From Mytilus californianus (Eukaryota > Mollusca > Bivalvia > Mytilida > Mytilidae), in NCBI RefSeq assembly GCF_021869535.1, contig NW_026262712.1, positions 100,444,140 through 100,508,139 on the forward strand: a stretch of DNA of 64,000 nt. The letters run 5' to 3'. Position numbers and translations under genes: made by a program. Shown one piece after another: positions 35,966 to 47,623 of the stretch (position 1 is its first letter; each line of letters starts with the position of its first letter). The notes under the pieces are model-generated. The model was not told the DNA's origin and did no database searches. It worked only from the letters and a program-made list of their open reading frames with translations.

Positions 35966-36249
35966 ACAAAATGCTATTTTGGTTATCATGGTTGGATTGT
36001 TGTCTCTCTTGCGTATACCCAACATCTCTTTAAATGAACTGAATATTTCCGTGGTCAAATATATCGAAGGTCTTCAATACACATTAACGACTGTCGATTA
36101 AATCATGATACTATGTATTAAATATGCAGGTTAATTATTACTATCCGGTCCAACTGCTGTCGAGATGTTTATGTTTTTCAGTAGTGGTTATTGTTAGCTT
36201 TAGGATAGAGGTTGGCGTTTTCATTAGTAAATTTCTTTTGCTTGTACTT

Positions 36250-37035
36250 GTTTGAGTAAATACTAATCAAGATATCTGCCATCGTTTGTTAGCCTTCCAT
36301 TTAAGAGTAGATGCAACGTTTTATTGGTTTTTACTGACAGTAGTATGGTCTTTTCATCGAGTCTGCTATGAAAATTTCCTGTTCTGATATTCGTGGTACA
36401 TTACTGGTTGACTTGGTTAGGAATGGGTTGTTTGTAAGGATAATATGTTTCCTTCTCTGGTGGTTTTATCATGAACATATGCTAGACCATATTTTACTGT
36501 AACATCTAATAGTGCTTGTTTGACATCTCTCTATGATGCATATGTTTCAATATCCATGTCTGACCAATTTATATCTGGGCAATTGAAATCTCCAGTCAAT
36601 ATGATGTGTTTATGATTGTCTGTTGTTATTTTCTTTACTGATGCTTTTGGGCTTTCTATGTTTTTTTTTTATATTTCTATGAACCATGTAGTATGAGAAG
36701 AAATGTAGTTCTTTCTTGTTTTTCAATTTGATTTTTGTTATTCTATTCAGTCAGTGACATACTCTGGTTTTTTTAATGTTGATATAAGATCATCTTGAAT
36801 TTCAACGATTACGCCTTCCCAAGAGTACCTCCGTCGTTTTTATAGTATTCTGGGAATACTTCAAGTGTGTCCTTTTTTGTGATTTACCAAGTTGTATTCC
36901 TAATAGTTATGACTCCTTCCCGCAGATTTAAGCTGGCTTTATGTAGCTTATGTAAGCAGCAAGTTTTTCTTTTTTGTCGACTACACTTATGTAATTTACA
37001 GTCATTATTCGCAGGTTTTCTTTAGGCGATATGTT
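36250..37035 (-). pseudogene. LINE endonuclease (EEP/APE-type) domain, decayed
   Basis: This is the endonuclease part of a non-LTR retrotransposon ORF2, readable on the minus strand in several frames. Pieces in order are LRIMTVNYISVVDKKEKL (start of the domain, about 37015), GKES (the KES/TES metal-ligand block), NDGGTLGK and VIVEIQDDLIST (about 36830-36780), HIILTGDFNCPDINWSDMD (the catalytic GDFN block, about 36590), VHDKTTREGNILSL (about 36460) and KSTSNVPRISEQE (about 36400). Stops and frameshifts are frequent, so no long frame survives. No reverse transcriptase follows. Confidence 0.75.
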
Positions 37036-39236
37036 AATCACATTTTAGTTGGTTGATTTTGTTCATTTTGTTGTTAGTGTTTCTTTGGTTGGTACGAGTA
37101 TTCGAGCTACTAGTGTGATTTTGACTGGATAGTAAATGTTGATCTGCTTAGCGGTGAAACAGGTTTGACGTGTTCAGTTTAAAACTGTGGTATGTTATAA
37201 ATGAATTAATATTTATGGTATCGCATTTGCAGCACATCTATTGTACATTGGATCTTTGTAGCAATTTATAATTATATGTGCAGAGCTCAATACATGATCA
37301 TTGGTGACAAATACTGCATTTTGTCACAACAGACTCCCTCACATGACCAAGTCACGTGACTGTTGCAAACACCACAAGGGTTCACTGCGGTATGTCTCTG
37401 ATGAGGACCAGGATTGAGGTGAATATTACCTGCTATCATCAGTGTTAATTACAGACATGATTTGATCTTTGTTTTATTACTTTTAACTGGTACAATGTAT
37501 TGATCTTTTTAGTTGATTTGTCCGTGTTTGTATAAATATGAAATGAAATAAGCACCAAAATAAACACAAAATTTCAAGTTTAGCGCTTTCATCCTTCATA
37601 CAGTTGGAAAGCAGGTCACGGTTTGACCCCAAGTCTATCAGCAACAATAGAGTCACGTGATCTTGAAAATTCAGTAAAACTACGGATGAGACAAACCTCA
37701 TTTTTACTCACTGAAATACCACTGTCATGAAAAAAATTTCTTGATCAAAATAATCTTGAATATACATAGTTTTAGCTTGTCAAAACTTACACATCAACTA
37801 AAAGTACTTCTTTCTTAATTCTATCTTCAAACTTGAAAATTGCGTGAAAATTGTCAAGTCTCAAGATCGAAAAATCTAAATATTTTCGAGGAAACTAAAA
37901 ATGATGGGCTGAATTTAAATTTAATAAAGCATCTCTTTAAGACAAACACTCGATATGAATATCTAGGCAATAGAGTTTTGGATACGCAAACGTCAAGTTA
38001 TTTTCAACATGAAGCGGTGGTTTTTTGACAGATTTGTGCAAGTGGTTATCTCCCCTTGATATCACCTGTCAAAAATAAAAACCAAGCAAAATGAATAAAA
38101 AGGAGTATAGTTTACAAAAAGATACTTCCCTACTTTTCAGAGAAGGATTAGAGGTAAAAATTAAAAGACAATATATCGGTGAAAATTACGAAATGTCACC
38201 TAGAAACCTTGTTGAATTGATAAACATGTAAATTAGCTCTGGCTGATGAAATTTACTTTGAAATTTTTATAATGGGATATAAGATCACTCATAGTAGATT
38301 TATTTTTTAAATACATCTAACAATGTTTAATGCAATATAAAAACATACTTTGTACAATTTAAATATTTCTGAAATAAAAACAACAAATAATACTGACCAT
38401 TTAAATTTCATATTCTAAAAAGTTGGACCCAGAGTCACAATTGTTTCTTCAAAGTAAAAAAGCCTTTGACCTCCATCCTATGTTTCTTAGTCGAACAGTA
38501 AAATACTGCCGAGAAAATATCCTACAGAAAAAGGATAAGTTTACCAAAAATATTGACAGGAATTCTGTAAAAAATAATACTTAAAATTATAAGTGACATA
38601 ATTTTGAATTTTAAAATCTTTATTATAGTTAACTTCAATTATTAGAATAGCTAGCACAGCTAAGTAGCCCTTGCCAAATTTATCAGGGTATTTTATAGAT
38701 TATGAAAATGAAATGGAAAAAAAAATGAGGCTTCTACTCAGATTGCTGTATCTGTATCAGCTGGTATAAATATTTATAAACAAAGTATTGTATACTTTTA
38801 CCTTAATAATTGGATATTTATATCACAAATGACTGGGAAAAATCTTGTGCCTTTTACTTAATGATTGTAACGTGAGGGTACCCAAATTGCACCTATTTTG
38901 AAGGTTTTTCCACCTACGTTTATTTATGATCGAGACAAAAGTTTCCATTCTGTCTTTATTTTGTAGATGTATCTTTTTTTACTCTACAGTTCCACCAATT
39001 TAGTTTTGAATCCATATTGAATCATATAAAAATGGGTTTGAACAGACCTCAAAACGATCAATGGTTCTGTAATGAGGAGTACCCAAATTGCATCCATGCT
39101 TAAATTCACATCCTTAAAAGTCGAATAACAGATATTTTGTTTTATTTCTTTAAATATTTAGAACAATTTGACACTAGTCCATGCTTACTATTCATTCTTT
39201 AAGAAATGAATGCTTCTAACATATTTTATTTGCTAA
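37036..39236. other. Non-coding with a weak local duplication
   Basis: No gene is recognised. Open frames at 37483-37701 (minus) and 37840-38028 (plus) are not interpretable. GTACCCAAATTGCA(C/T)C occurs at 38879 and 39080 within two similar segments of about 200 bp. Confidence 0.45.
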
Positions 39237-39373
39237 TTCCTTCCTTCCTTCCTTTCTTCCTTCCTTCATTCCTTCATTCCTTCCTTCCTTCATTCATTCA
39301 TTCATTCATTCATTCATTCATTCATTCATTCATTCATTCATTCATTCATTCATTCATTCATTCATTCATTCAT
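39237..39373 (+). repeat. TTCC/TTCA tetranucleotide microsatellite
   Basis: About 60 bp of mixed TTCC and TTCA units pass into an uninterrupted run of TTCA (39290-39373). The encoded Ser/Phe-Ile-His repeats in an open frame across it are not a gene. Confidence 0.95.
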
Positions 39374-39722
39374 ATAGTTCAATCGTTTGATATCCCCATG
39401 TCCGTACTGACGTTTAGGATTTCAATGAACGTAATCTATGTATTACTGGTAAATATTAAGTCAAGAATTTCTTTACCACAAATGACATAAAATCTTTCAT
39501 CATATATTTAGTAATAAATACAGTAGTTTTGAATATTTGATAAATAACCTGCTGTTTAATCCGTATCACTCAACTATGTTGAGCACCCTTTTTCACACCA
39601 CTTTATTGCATGTCTACCCTTTTTCACATCCCTTTATCGCACCCCTACTCGGATTTCACGTTCGTATTCTATACGGAGTCTCTCGGACAGTTTCGGATCA
39701 GCAGACGACATTGACGGCCATC

Positions 39723-39947
39723 ATGGCAAGGCCACGGAGCCCACACAGCATTCAAATGGGCGAAGAAGTGATGAATCGTTTAGCTCAGGATGTATTAGAG
39801 CCGGAAGATCGAATTGAGAAACGCGATTGTGCTGCTGAGCAGATGACAACAGATAAGTACATCGACCAAATGAAAAATAAGAACACAATGATATCCAGTG
39901 CCTTCAATACTGAATGGTGCTTCTGTGAAGGGGAATATCATAATTAA
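39723..39947 (+). CDS. Uncharacterised small open frame
   Basis: This is a possible coding segment starting at an internal ATG (MARPRSPHSIQMG) and ending at TAA 39945-39947, 74 codons. It has a helix-prone acidic stretch (EEVMNRLAQDVLEPEDRIEKRD) followed by CFCEGEYHN. Its GC content, near 45-50%, is clearly above the flanks, unlike the chance frames around it. I recognise no family. It might be an exon of an unknown gene or part of a dispersed repeat. Confidence 0.2.
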   Translation: MARPRSPHSIQMGEEVMNRLAQDVLEPEDRIEKRDCAAEQMTTDKYIDQMKNKNTMISSAFNTEWCFCEGEYHN

Positions 39948-40503
39948 TTATAGAAATCCGGTTGAGGAAAAAGAAAATAGTCAGCGACAAACCTTGAAAA
40001 AAACGGAAATGGGTCATTCATGACAGTAGTGATTCCGACTAAATTTACATGAAATCCGATGTTTGTTAAACTTTAAATTTTGATATTTTAAAAGTGCACA
40101 ATTTACTCACCAGTCTCTAGGTAGTCTCTTGTTTATTACAGTATACTTGTTATTAAATTGTTGGTTTATTGTTACTATTTTTTTTTTATTAACAGGTTTT
40201 ATTCAGAATGTCTTTTATATAATACAACATTACTAAAGGAGAATAAAAAAAACTCGATGAAATACCATACAAAACACACACAAACAACAAAAAAATACAA
40301 TAAACAAAATAATTCTATGGACAACAGAACCTAAATTGTAAGGTAACCCAGGTGCTTCGGATGAATAAGCAGTTCCTATATATGATAAAGCTTATAAATC
40401 ATGGCAAAAATAAATCTGAAGGTAACCCAGGTGCTTTGGATCAGTAAGCAGTTCCTATACTCTCCTATACTCTCCTGTTTAAAAAGATGATAAAGCGTAT
40501 AAA
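39948..40503. other. Non-coding; small duplication next to the foldback
   Basis: GGTAACCCAGGTGCTT(C/T)GGAT(G/C)A followed by TAAGCAGTTCCTATA occurs twice (40341 and 40421), each followed by GATAAAGC and CATGGCAAAA. The second CATGGCAAAA opens the hairpin at 40504. Confidence 0.6.
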
Positions 40504-40628
40504 ACATGGCAAAATCCGTATCACATCCCGCATAACCCTCGACCAATATCATCCCTAGGGCCTGAAGGCCCTCGGGCTGATATTGGTATCTCGGGATGAT
40601 ACGGCATGTGATCCGGATTTTGCCATGT
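40504..40628. repeat. Foldback element with 60-bp arms
   Basis: ACATGGCAAAATCCG at the left and CGGATTTTGCCATGT at the right are exact reverse complements. The arms run through CACATCCCGCAT/ATACGGCATGTG and CCAATATCA/TGATATTGG to a centre AGGGCCTGAAGGCCCT. Pairing covers most of 125 bp. It is strikingly GC-rich at the tip compared with its flanks. Confidence 0.85.
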
Positions 40629-41164
40629 ATTATTCTCTATTTACCAAATTCTATCGTATATACCACAATTTAGTTTAAAAGTTTGTCTGTACCAGTAGAA
40701 GACTTATTACAAACGGGAAAGGACATCCTAATGTTTACGGTGATGTTGTTTACCGAGCCCGTAAATTTAGATACCATCTGGAAAAACTTATCGATCCTTA
40801 AAATAAACTTATTCAAAAAGGTTACCAATTCAACAGTGTAATAAGATCTTAGATTATTGTTCTTATCGGTATACATATTTACTTTGTTATCAATAATTCG
40901 AATCCAACTAAATATTATTGTCAAACCAATATGTACATTCATATGTACATTTATGGTCCTGCAATCTGTAGAAACCTATGTTTTGGCATTGCACAAGGTC
41001 ATGTTTTCCCTGTCTGTTAATGACTTCTTAACACTAAATCCATTGCAGTTGGATGCTTATTGATATTGTATTCTTGGATACATATTTTTTATTATTAGTT
41101 GTTATATTCGCTTTGAAATAGCTTTCAGTAACTGCGAGTACTCTCTTTGTGTCTTTTGTGTTTT
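40629..41164. other. Non-coding, nothing recognised
   Basis: Open frames on both strands are short and uninformative. Confidence 0.4.
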
Positions 41165-41560
41165 AAGTTGTTTTTGTGCTTTGTGTCGATCTGATAAGTT
41201 AAGCCCTACTAAGCTTATTTTTATAGTTTGTTCTTATGCTGTGGCGACACTACTTTCCCAGGTTAGGGGAGGCTCGATAACATGTTCATCTCCGCCACAT
41301 TCTGTATGTGCTTATCCCAAGTCAGGAGCCTGTAATCCAGGGGTTGCCGTTTGTTTTTGTATATCAAATTTGTTTTTGTTTATTATTTTGAACATAAATC
41401 AGGCCGTTAGTTTTCTCGTTTTAATTGTTTTACATTTGTCACTTCGGGGTCTTTTATAGCTTGCTATGCGGTATGGGTTTTAATCATTATTGAAAGCCGT
41501 GCGGTGACATATTGTTGCTAATCGTCTACGTCATTTGGTCTCTGTTAGATAACTAGTTCA
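41165..41560 (+). repeat. Repeat family B, copy 2
   Basis: Homologous to 7735-8160 with the same box order (GATCTGATAAGTTAAGCC, CCCAAGTCAGGAGCCTG, AAATCAGGCCGTTAG, TATGCGGTATGGG, TACGTCATTTGGTCTCTG). The terminal CATTGGCAATCATACC part is missing. The 92-codon frame across it (41181-41459) is not a gene. Confidence 0.75.
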
Positions 41561-41654
41561 AAATCCAATTTCAAATTGTAAGTAAACCATGCTATCCCAG
41601 ACTTAAATATCAATTAATCCGACAGATTTTGTGAAAGACGTACAATAAACTAAT

Positions 41655-41755
41655 CATAGATACCAAGATGAAAATTTTGTACACAGGTTTCGTCTACAAA
41701 AGAGTCATCAGTGAAACTCAAATCAAAAAGTTAAAAAGGCCAAAAAAAAGTACGA
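41655..41755 (+). repeat. Dispersed repeat, second copy of 11470-11575
   Basis: GATACCAAGATGAAAATTTTGTA, then GTCTACAAAAGAGTCATCAGTG, AATCAAAAAGTTAAAAAGGCC. Same orientation as the copy at 11.5 kb. Confidence 0.7.
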
Positions 41756-42206
41756 AGTTGAAAAGTATTTAACAAAAGCAGTATTATACAACACCACAAC
41801 CTTGTGTATACAAGACCGCAAGTGTTAAATAAAATAACTGGCTAGCAGTAATATTTGTATTAAACTGTTTCAAATGAGGTCAATGTTACATGTAGTAGTG
41901 ATCATGACAACATAAGTCAGATAATTAACATAAAATATTAGTTATAATAAAAAATGTTTTTGTAAATTATAAATATCTTTATGTTGTTTTAATAAGTCAC
42001 GCACAGTCTTCTTAATTTCTTTTTCAAATAAACGTGTATATCCGAAAAAGTTCCTTTTACTTTAACTGGGTGACTTAATTTAAAAGGTATGGATTGGCTA
42101 ATTTTGTTGGTATGCTTCCCCAACGCTTTCGTATTTAACCTTTGTTCATATTAAAGTTATTGATGTGTTATATATAAAGAAGACAAAATCTTTGTGGATG
42201 ATATTT
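41756..42206. other. Non-coding, nothing recognised
   Basis: AT-rich intron sequence without recognised repeats. Confidence 0.4.
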
Positions 42207-42605
42207 AAAGTTCCAAGTGGTGAAGTTGAAATCATCCCTCCGTAAGTTTTACGGGCGCCATCACGAGTTGGTTGTTTGAGATGATAGCGGATATGTTCCT
42301 AATGACGTCGTAACTACAATCCCGTCCCCTTTTCCCGAATAGACTTATTACCGGGTTTGTACTAACATAAGCAACACGACGGGTGATACATGTGGAGCAG
42401 GATCTCCTTACCCTTCTGGATCACCTGAGATCACCCCCCGTTTTTGGTAAGATTAGTGTTGCTCAGTCTTGAGTTTTTTGTGTTGTGTTTTGTGTATTAT
42501 TGTTTGTCTGTTGGTCTTTTTCTTTTTTAGTCATGGCGTTGTCAGTTTGTTTTCGACTTGTGATTTTTAATGGCCCTCTGGTATCTTTCGCCACTCTTTA
42601 TAAAT
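42207..42605 (+). mobile_element. 5'-truncated PLE of the second family (last codons and 3' UTR)
   Basis: The start corresponds to the C-terminal RT-end region of the element at 56936-57735 (AAGTGGTGAAGTTGAAATC, GGGCGCCATCACGAGTTGG) and continues through its 3' UTR (CACGACGGGTGATACATGTGG, GAGCAGGATCTCCTTACCC, CATGGCGTTGTCAGTTTG) to CTCTGGTATCTTTCGCC. A copy in opposite orientation, retaining more RT, is at 56.9-57.7 kb. Confidence 0.78.
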
Positions 42606-44122
42606 CCATATGAAACTTCAATTTAAAAAGAAGTTAAATATGTTTTATATACTTGAATGGCTAAGTTTTACTATAAAACAAGTACTAGTGTACTAGAACT
42701 TTTTTGTAAAAGAAAATCCTTTATATCATCAAAATCTCAACACTGATTTAAAAAAAAAAACAAATAAAAAACATACAGATATAATTTAAATTCGAATTCT
42801 AATAAGCTTAAAACAAACAAGACTCTCGTGAAAACAAGCAAAATTTTGAAATTGAAGATTTCAACTTCGATAGAACATTATATTTCCCATTGGTATTTCT
42901 GTAACATGTCACCAGGTTAATTTGGACTTACATTTTTATTTTATCCTTTTATTGAGAAATTGAGTTTTTAGAAAATAAGGCCGTGCTTAAAAAAATTGAC
43001 CTATAATTGTTTACTTTTACACATTGTGACTTGAATGGATAGTTGTCTCATTGGCACTCATACCACATCTTCTTATATTGTTTTTTTACAAATTTAAAAA
43101 TTTACAAGTTAAGACAAGTTATGTATCATCTTAACAAGTGATATTTGATGTTAAGATATTTGTGACAGATTTTTTTATTTTGTGAAGTAACTGATATTGA
43201 TATGAGAAACTTCAATCCTTTATTCATACTAAAGGTGTAAAAATAATGTTAAGGGGAAAAAATGTAATAATGAGATTATATGAGTAATAATTGTGAATAT
43301 CTCTCATATTTTTTAATGTGAAAGCTGTCACATATGGCTAAAGGTTATGAGATGTCATTTTAATCAGAGTATTGCTACATTACAAACTTGTCATGTTAAT
43401 TGAGCATTGTCTCTTTTCAATATTTAGTATAAATATTGTTTATGAAATATGTTGAAATTAGAACATCAAAATAGAACACACAGAGTAGGATAACAACATA
43501 CGTAGTATTGTACTATTACAGTAGGAGTCATATTGTATCGACAATAACCATTGTATGAAAGTTCGGCTTGGAATTCAATGATAAAACTTGAATGTGTTGG
43601 ATATTCGTGAACTGCACCTACTAATTTCTGTCAGTGGTACCTTAAAGACTGAAATGTTTTTCTGATAAATTTACAAATAAAAGCATAACCCCTTAATATC
43701 CAGGGAGCCAACCCAGTACCAGCAGCCTCCTTTGTTACAAATATATAGCAGATTGAACATTTTCAAACCGTCTCATAATATACCAAACTTTCTTGGAAGC
43801 GCTACCATATTTTATATGTATTTGCATATATTGTAATAAAGAAAAGCACTTCGTGTTGTATAATCAATTTACAATTTTTGAAACATCATATTATCAAAAA
43901 GTATTGATAATTGATATAAAATATTTATAAGCTATCAAAACTTTCAGAGAAACCACACTTTTACTATGCACACAGTAAGTGTAATGCTTTCAATATTAGT
44001 CATTTAAAACCTGTTATTAAAGAAAGAAGAATTTTATACTTTACCAGATCTGTCTATTGTGAAATAGCAAACACAACGGTTTCTCAATAAAATGATACGA
44101 GTAACTGATTAAACTTACTTAC
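42606..44122. other. Intron 1 start region of the Ig gene; one family B end
   Basis: Mostly featureless AT-rich sequence. At 43027-43080, GACTTGAATGGATAGTTGTC, then CATTGGCACTCATACCACATC and TTCTTATAT form the terminus of repeat family B in plus orientation. Confidence 0.5.
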
Positions 44123-44183
44123 CACCATCACATACATAAACTCTCAGAATAATTAAAACGACAGCTAGCACAAATTGCTTCAT
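44123..44183 (-). CDS. Signal-peptide exon of the Ig-domain gene
   Basis: On the minus strand the ATG at 44183 opens MKQFVLAVVLIILRVYVCDGG, a classic signal peptide (Lys-2, hydrophobic core of about 11 residues, small residues near the cleavage area). After 61 bp the frame meets the strong donor GTAAGTAAG (44122-44114) in phase 1, leaving a single G. Joining to the Ig exon at 28742 completes a GAA codon and continues TVIVG in frame. The spacing implies an intron of 15,380 bp unless further exons lie between. 5' UTR and promoter would lie above 44183; no TATA box is evident. This is a prediction from splice signals and phase only. Confidence 0.65.
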
Positions 44184-45099
44184 AACGGAAACCACAACCA
44201 GGAAGTTAATATTTTAACACAACAATGTTCATAAAGAAATAACCGGTCCTTTGTTGGCAAATAGAGCGTGAAATAATATGAAGTGATACTTAAACATATT
44301 ACATACACAACAAAACAAAACATTGTCTTTCATAGCTTTAAACTATACTTTGGGGGTTACTTAGAAACGATTCATTTCTTTAATTCTGAAAAAAAACTAA
44401 ATTGAGGTTAATGACACTTTAAACTTTCCGACACATATAAAATAGATACAAATGTTTTATTAATAATTTAGAAGTGATAGTATGACACTATTCACGAAAA
44501 TCTACATTACCTATCACTATTGACAAAAACCTTACTTTACAGCAACTAAAAAAACGAGGTTGCACTTTAAGGTTTACGATTCCATAATTGATCAAAACTA
44601 CGTTTTTTCATCCCATTGATTTAAAGACAACTCTAAATGAAATTGCATTGGTTACTTCTAATAAAAACTTTTAAAAAAAAGTTTTAAAAAATCGTCATTT
44701 AAGGGCAATTACTCTTACCAGGAGTCATCCGACAACTAAAACCACTGCAGATTACGCGACGATAAATGCCTCGTTTTTTAAATATGAAACTGGTGATTTA
44801 ATGTTGTAAGCTGCATTTTTGTGTAGCAGAGAAAACCTCAAATTTGCAGACAACTATTTCCGGAGATGAAATAACAAGAAACTTTTCTTTTCCCTGAAAC
44901 ACATGTTTGTATCTAATGAAAATCTACGTGTATGAAAATGAGTTTTTTAAAAATGTAAACCATGTTCTAAGGTGTACATGTATGGTTACGTCAGTTAATA
45001 GCAAAGCATTGAAGCATCTTTATACATGTAAATGTATCTACAGAGCATGTCAATGGGACTTTTTAAATGACTGCATGCCTCATGTTCTTGTGACGTTTT
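44184..45099. other. Upstream region of the Ig gene; no other feature seen
   Basis: This should hold the minus-strand promoter of the Ig gene. No core promoter motif is convincing. A 64-codon plus-strand frame at 44907 looks like chance. Confidence 0.4.
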
Positions 45100-47623
45100 G
45101 ATCCTTGGTAATCTCGTGGATTGACGACTGGAAATAATAAAATATGTCACATGCAATGCAGGAATTTACAGAAGCGTATTAGGGACATAACTAAAATTTA
45201 TTTGTTTTGCGTGTTTTATTTTGACATTTAAAATGTTGAAATTTCGACTTTAACTCAAAATTTTAACTTTTTAAATGTCGAAATTTTGACTTTAATTCAA
45301 AACTTTGACTTTTTTAAATCAAGTAATTTTAACTATTAATAACCTCAAAATTTCGGGTTTATTTAGAATCAAAATTTCGACTTTTAAATCTTGAAAGTTC
45401 GTCTTTTCAGTAACTACAAATTTCGACTTTTAAAATCTCGAAATTTCGAGTTTAGTTAAAGTCGGAATTTCAACTTTATAAAAACTCGAAATTTCGACTT
45501 TTATAAAACTCGAAATTTCGAGTTCAGTAAAAGACGAAATTTTACATTTGGAATGATTTGAAATTTCGATTTTAGAGTAACTTAGACTTTTTACTTTTAA
45601 AATCTCGAAATTTCAAGTTTAGTTAAAGTCGAAATTTCTACTTTATAAAAACTCTAAATTGCGACTTTTAGAAAACTCGAAATTTCGAGTTCAGTAAAAG
45701 ACGAAATTTTAACTTTGGAATAATTTGAAATTTCGACTTTAGAGTAACTCAAACTTTTGATTTTTAAAATCTCGAAATTTCGACTTTAGTTAAAGTCGAA
45801 ATTTCAACTTTATAAAATCTCGAAATTTCGATTTTTAGAAAACTGGAAATTTTGAGTTCAGAAAAAGACGAAATTTTAACTTATAAATGATTTGATATTT
45901 CGATTTTAGAGTAACTCAGACTTTTTACTTTTAAAATCTCGATATTTCAAGTTTAGTTAAAGTCGAAATTTCTACTTTATAAAAACTCGAAATTGCGACT
46001 TTTAGAAAACTCGAAATTTCGAGTTCAGTAAAAGAAGAAATTCTAACTTTGGAAAAACTTGAAATTTCGACTTTAGAGTAACTCAAAATTTCGACTTTTA
46101 AAATCTCGAAATTTCGAGTTTAGTTAAAGTCGAAATTTCAATTTTATAAAAACTCGAAATTCCGACTTTTAGAAAACTCGAAAATTTCGAGTTCAGTAAA
46201 AAATGAAATTTTAACTTTGGAAAAACTTGAAATTTCTACTTCAGAGTACATTGTAACTACTACTTTTAAAATCTCGAAATTTCGAGTTTAGTTAAAGTCG
46301 AAATTTCGAGTTTATAAAATCTCGAAATTTCGATCCTTGGTAATCTCGTGGATTGACGACTGGAAATAATAAAATATGTCACATGCAATGCAGGAATTTA
46401 CAGAAGCGTATTAGGGACATAACTAAAATATATTTGTTTTGCGTGTTTTATTTTGACATTTAAAATGTTGAAATTTCGACTTTAACTCAAAATTTTAACT
46501 TTTTAAATGTCGAAATTTTGACTTTAATGCAAAATTTTGACTTTTTTAAATCAAGTAATTTTAACTATTAATAACCTCAAAATTTCGGGTTTATTTAGAG
46601 TCAAAATTTCGACTTTTAAATCTTGAAAGTTCGTCTTTTCAGTAACTAAAAATTTCGACTTTTAAAATCTCGAAACTTCGAGTTTAGTTAAAGTCGGAAT
46701 TTCAACTTTATAAAAACTCGAAATTTCGACTTTTATAAAACTCGAAATTTCGAGTTCAGTAAAAGACGAAATTTTACATTTGGAATTATTTGAAATTTCG
46801 ATTTTAGAGTAACTTAGACTTTTTACTTTTAAAATCTCGAAATTTCAAGTTTAGTTAAAGTCGAAATTTCTACTTTATAAAAACTCTAAATTGCGACTTT
46901 TAGAAAACTCGAAATTTCGAGTTCAGTAAAAGACGAAATTTTAACTTTGGAATAATTTGAAATTTCGACTTTAGAGTAACTCAAACTTTTGATTTTTAAA
47001 ATCTCGAAATTTCGAGTTTAGTTAAAGTCGAAATTTCAACATAATAAAATCTCGAAATTTCGATTTTTAGAAAACTCGAAATTTTGAGTTCAGAAAAAGA
47101 CGACATTTTAACTTATAAATGATTTGAAATATTGATTTTAGAGTAACTCAGACTTTTTACTTTTAAAATCTCGATATTTCAAGTTTAGTTAAAGTCGAAA
47201 TTTAAACTTTATAAAAACTCGAAATTGCGACTTTTAGAAAACTCGAAATTGCGACTTTTAGAAAACTCGAAATTTCGAGTTCAGTAAAAGAAGAAATTCT
47301 AACTTTGGAAAAACTTGAAATTTCGACTTTAGAGTAACTCAAAATTTCAACTTTTAAAATCTCGAAGTTTCGATTTTAGTTAAAATCGAAATTTCAATTT
47401 TATAAAAACTCGGAATTTCGACTTTTAGAAAACTCGAAATTTCGAGTTCAGTAAAAAACGAAATTTTAACTTTGGAAAAACTTGAAATTTCGACTTCAGA
47501 GTAACTACTACTTTTAAAATCTCGAAATTTCGAGTTTAGTTAAAGTCGAAATTTCGAGTTTATTTTAAGTCGAAATTTCAACTTGATAAAAACTCGAAAT
47601 TTCGAGATTTTAAAAGTAGTAGT
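45100..47623. repeat. Higher-order satellite of TCGAAATTTCGA-type words
   Basis: There are two copies of a 1,232-bp higher-order unit, each beginning GATCCTTGGTAATCTCGTGG (45100 and 46332). After about 300 bp each unit consists of monomers of about 168 bp (marker GAGTTCAGTAAAAGACGAAAT at about 45519, 45688, 45855, 46021, 46190), themselves made of alternating GTCGAAATTTC, CTCGAAATTTCGAG and GACTTTA words. The 12-bp palindrome TCGAAATTTCGA is pervasive. The array closes with a perfect 31-bp inverted repeat (47504-47534 and 47593-47623). An inverted fragment lies at 55075-55322. Confidence 0.92.

Noticed and set aside
37483-37701. Open frame of 72 codons, minus strand, possibly an exon
   Set aside because: No clear splice sites, no Ig-type Cys/Trp pattern and no known family.
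39206-39490. Open frame with Phe-Ile-His-Ser repeats
   Set aside because: Produced by the TTCC/TTCA microsatellite.
41181-41459. Open frame of 92 codons with a hydrophobic end
   Set aside because: It coincides with repeat family B; the copy at 7.9 kb is frame-shifted relative to it, so no coding constraint is seen.
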